Below, piece by piece: positions 63,936 to 64,000 of a DNA stretch of 64,000 bases. Below the pieces are notes generated by a model that was given only the letters and a program-made list of their open reading frames with translations, searched no databases and was not told where the DNA came from. The first letter of the stretch is position 1, and each line of letters starts with the position of its first letter. The translations under genes were made by a program, and so were the position numbers. The stretch is from Heliobacterium mobile (GTDB taxonomy: Bacteria > Bacillota > Desulfitobacteriia > Heliobacteriales > Heliobacteriaceae): contig NZ_WNKU01000019.1 of assembly GCF_009720735.1 (NCBI RefSeq), positions 1 through 64,000 of the forward strand, read 5' to 3'.

Positions 63936-64000
63936 GTGGAAACTCGCGATTTACTGCTAGAGATCGGTACAGAAGAAATTCCGGCGAAGTTCATGGCCCC
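63936..64000 (+). CDS. glyS: Glycyl-tRNA synthetase beta subunit, first 21 codons
   Basis: GTG at 63936 follows GAGGAGGA. The visible residues METRDLLLEIGTEEIPAKFM match the start of GlyS. The rest lies beyond the window. Confidence 0.93.
   Translation, partial: METRDLLLEIGTEEIPAKFMA

Overview
The window is chromosomal DNA from an endospore-forming, anaerobic Firmicute of the Clostridia. The evidence is gene content: spore genes (spoIIP, yqfC, yqfD, a CotS-type kinase fold), an HrcA/CIRCE-controlled dnaK operon with an archaeal-type (group III) chaperonin inside it, an [FeFe] hydrogenase with its maturases HydE and HydG, strong AGGAGG-type ribosome binding sites, and frequent TTG starts. This combination fits the Heliobacteriaceae/Peptococcaceae side of the Clostridia; the placement is inference, since no rRNA gene is present.

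Layout. Positions 1-8.6 kb are an accessory-looking zone with low gene density. It holds a nuclease, a cysteine-rich DUF3795 protein, an orphan phage-type helix-turn-helix protein, a chemoreceptor, a decayed membrane gene, a YbjQ-type protein, a YolD-like gene behind two LexA-like boxes, the deleted remnant of a second YolD-like gene, two related arrays of palindromic repeats, and a few secreted or membrane proteins. From 8.7 to 13.1 kb (minus strand) lie hydG, hydE (fused to a DUF3343 domain) and a group B-like [FeFe] hydrogenase. From 13.3 to 15.7 kb is a chemoreceptor/STAS pair. From 15.9 to 34 kb comes a mixed housekeeping stretch: a stalk-domain serine hydrolase, EamA, VanW, comEA (apparently frameshifted), a DUF3006 gene, an MFS pump, a lipoprotein-like carbonic anhydrase, rarA, typA, a zinc-uptake operon with its own Fur-family regulator, comEC, and an SPFH/ribbon-helix-helix operon with tandem operators.

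From 34 kb to the end the window is dense core genome, mostly on the plus strand: holA, rpsT (minus strand), spoIIP, murJ, lepA, hemW, then hrcA-group III chaperonin-grpE-dnaK-dnaJ-prmA-rsmE-mtaB, a HIT gene, rpsU-yqeY, yqfC-yqfD-phoH-pgpH-ybeY-dgkA-cdd-era-deoC-recO and glyQ-glyS (glyS cut by the window end). Many neighbours overlap by ATGA or sit a few bases apart, so translation is probably coupled.

The points most worth following up are the DUF3343-HydE fusion, the group III chaperonin in the heat-shock operon, the tandem-operator SPFH/RHH operon, the paired palindromic arrays near the left end, the single-base comEA frameshift in an A tract, and the truncated YolD paralogue.
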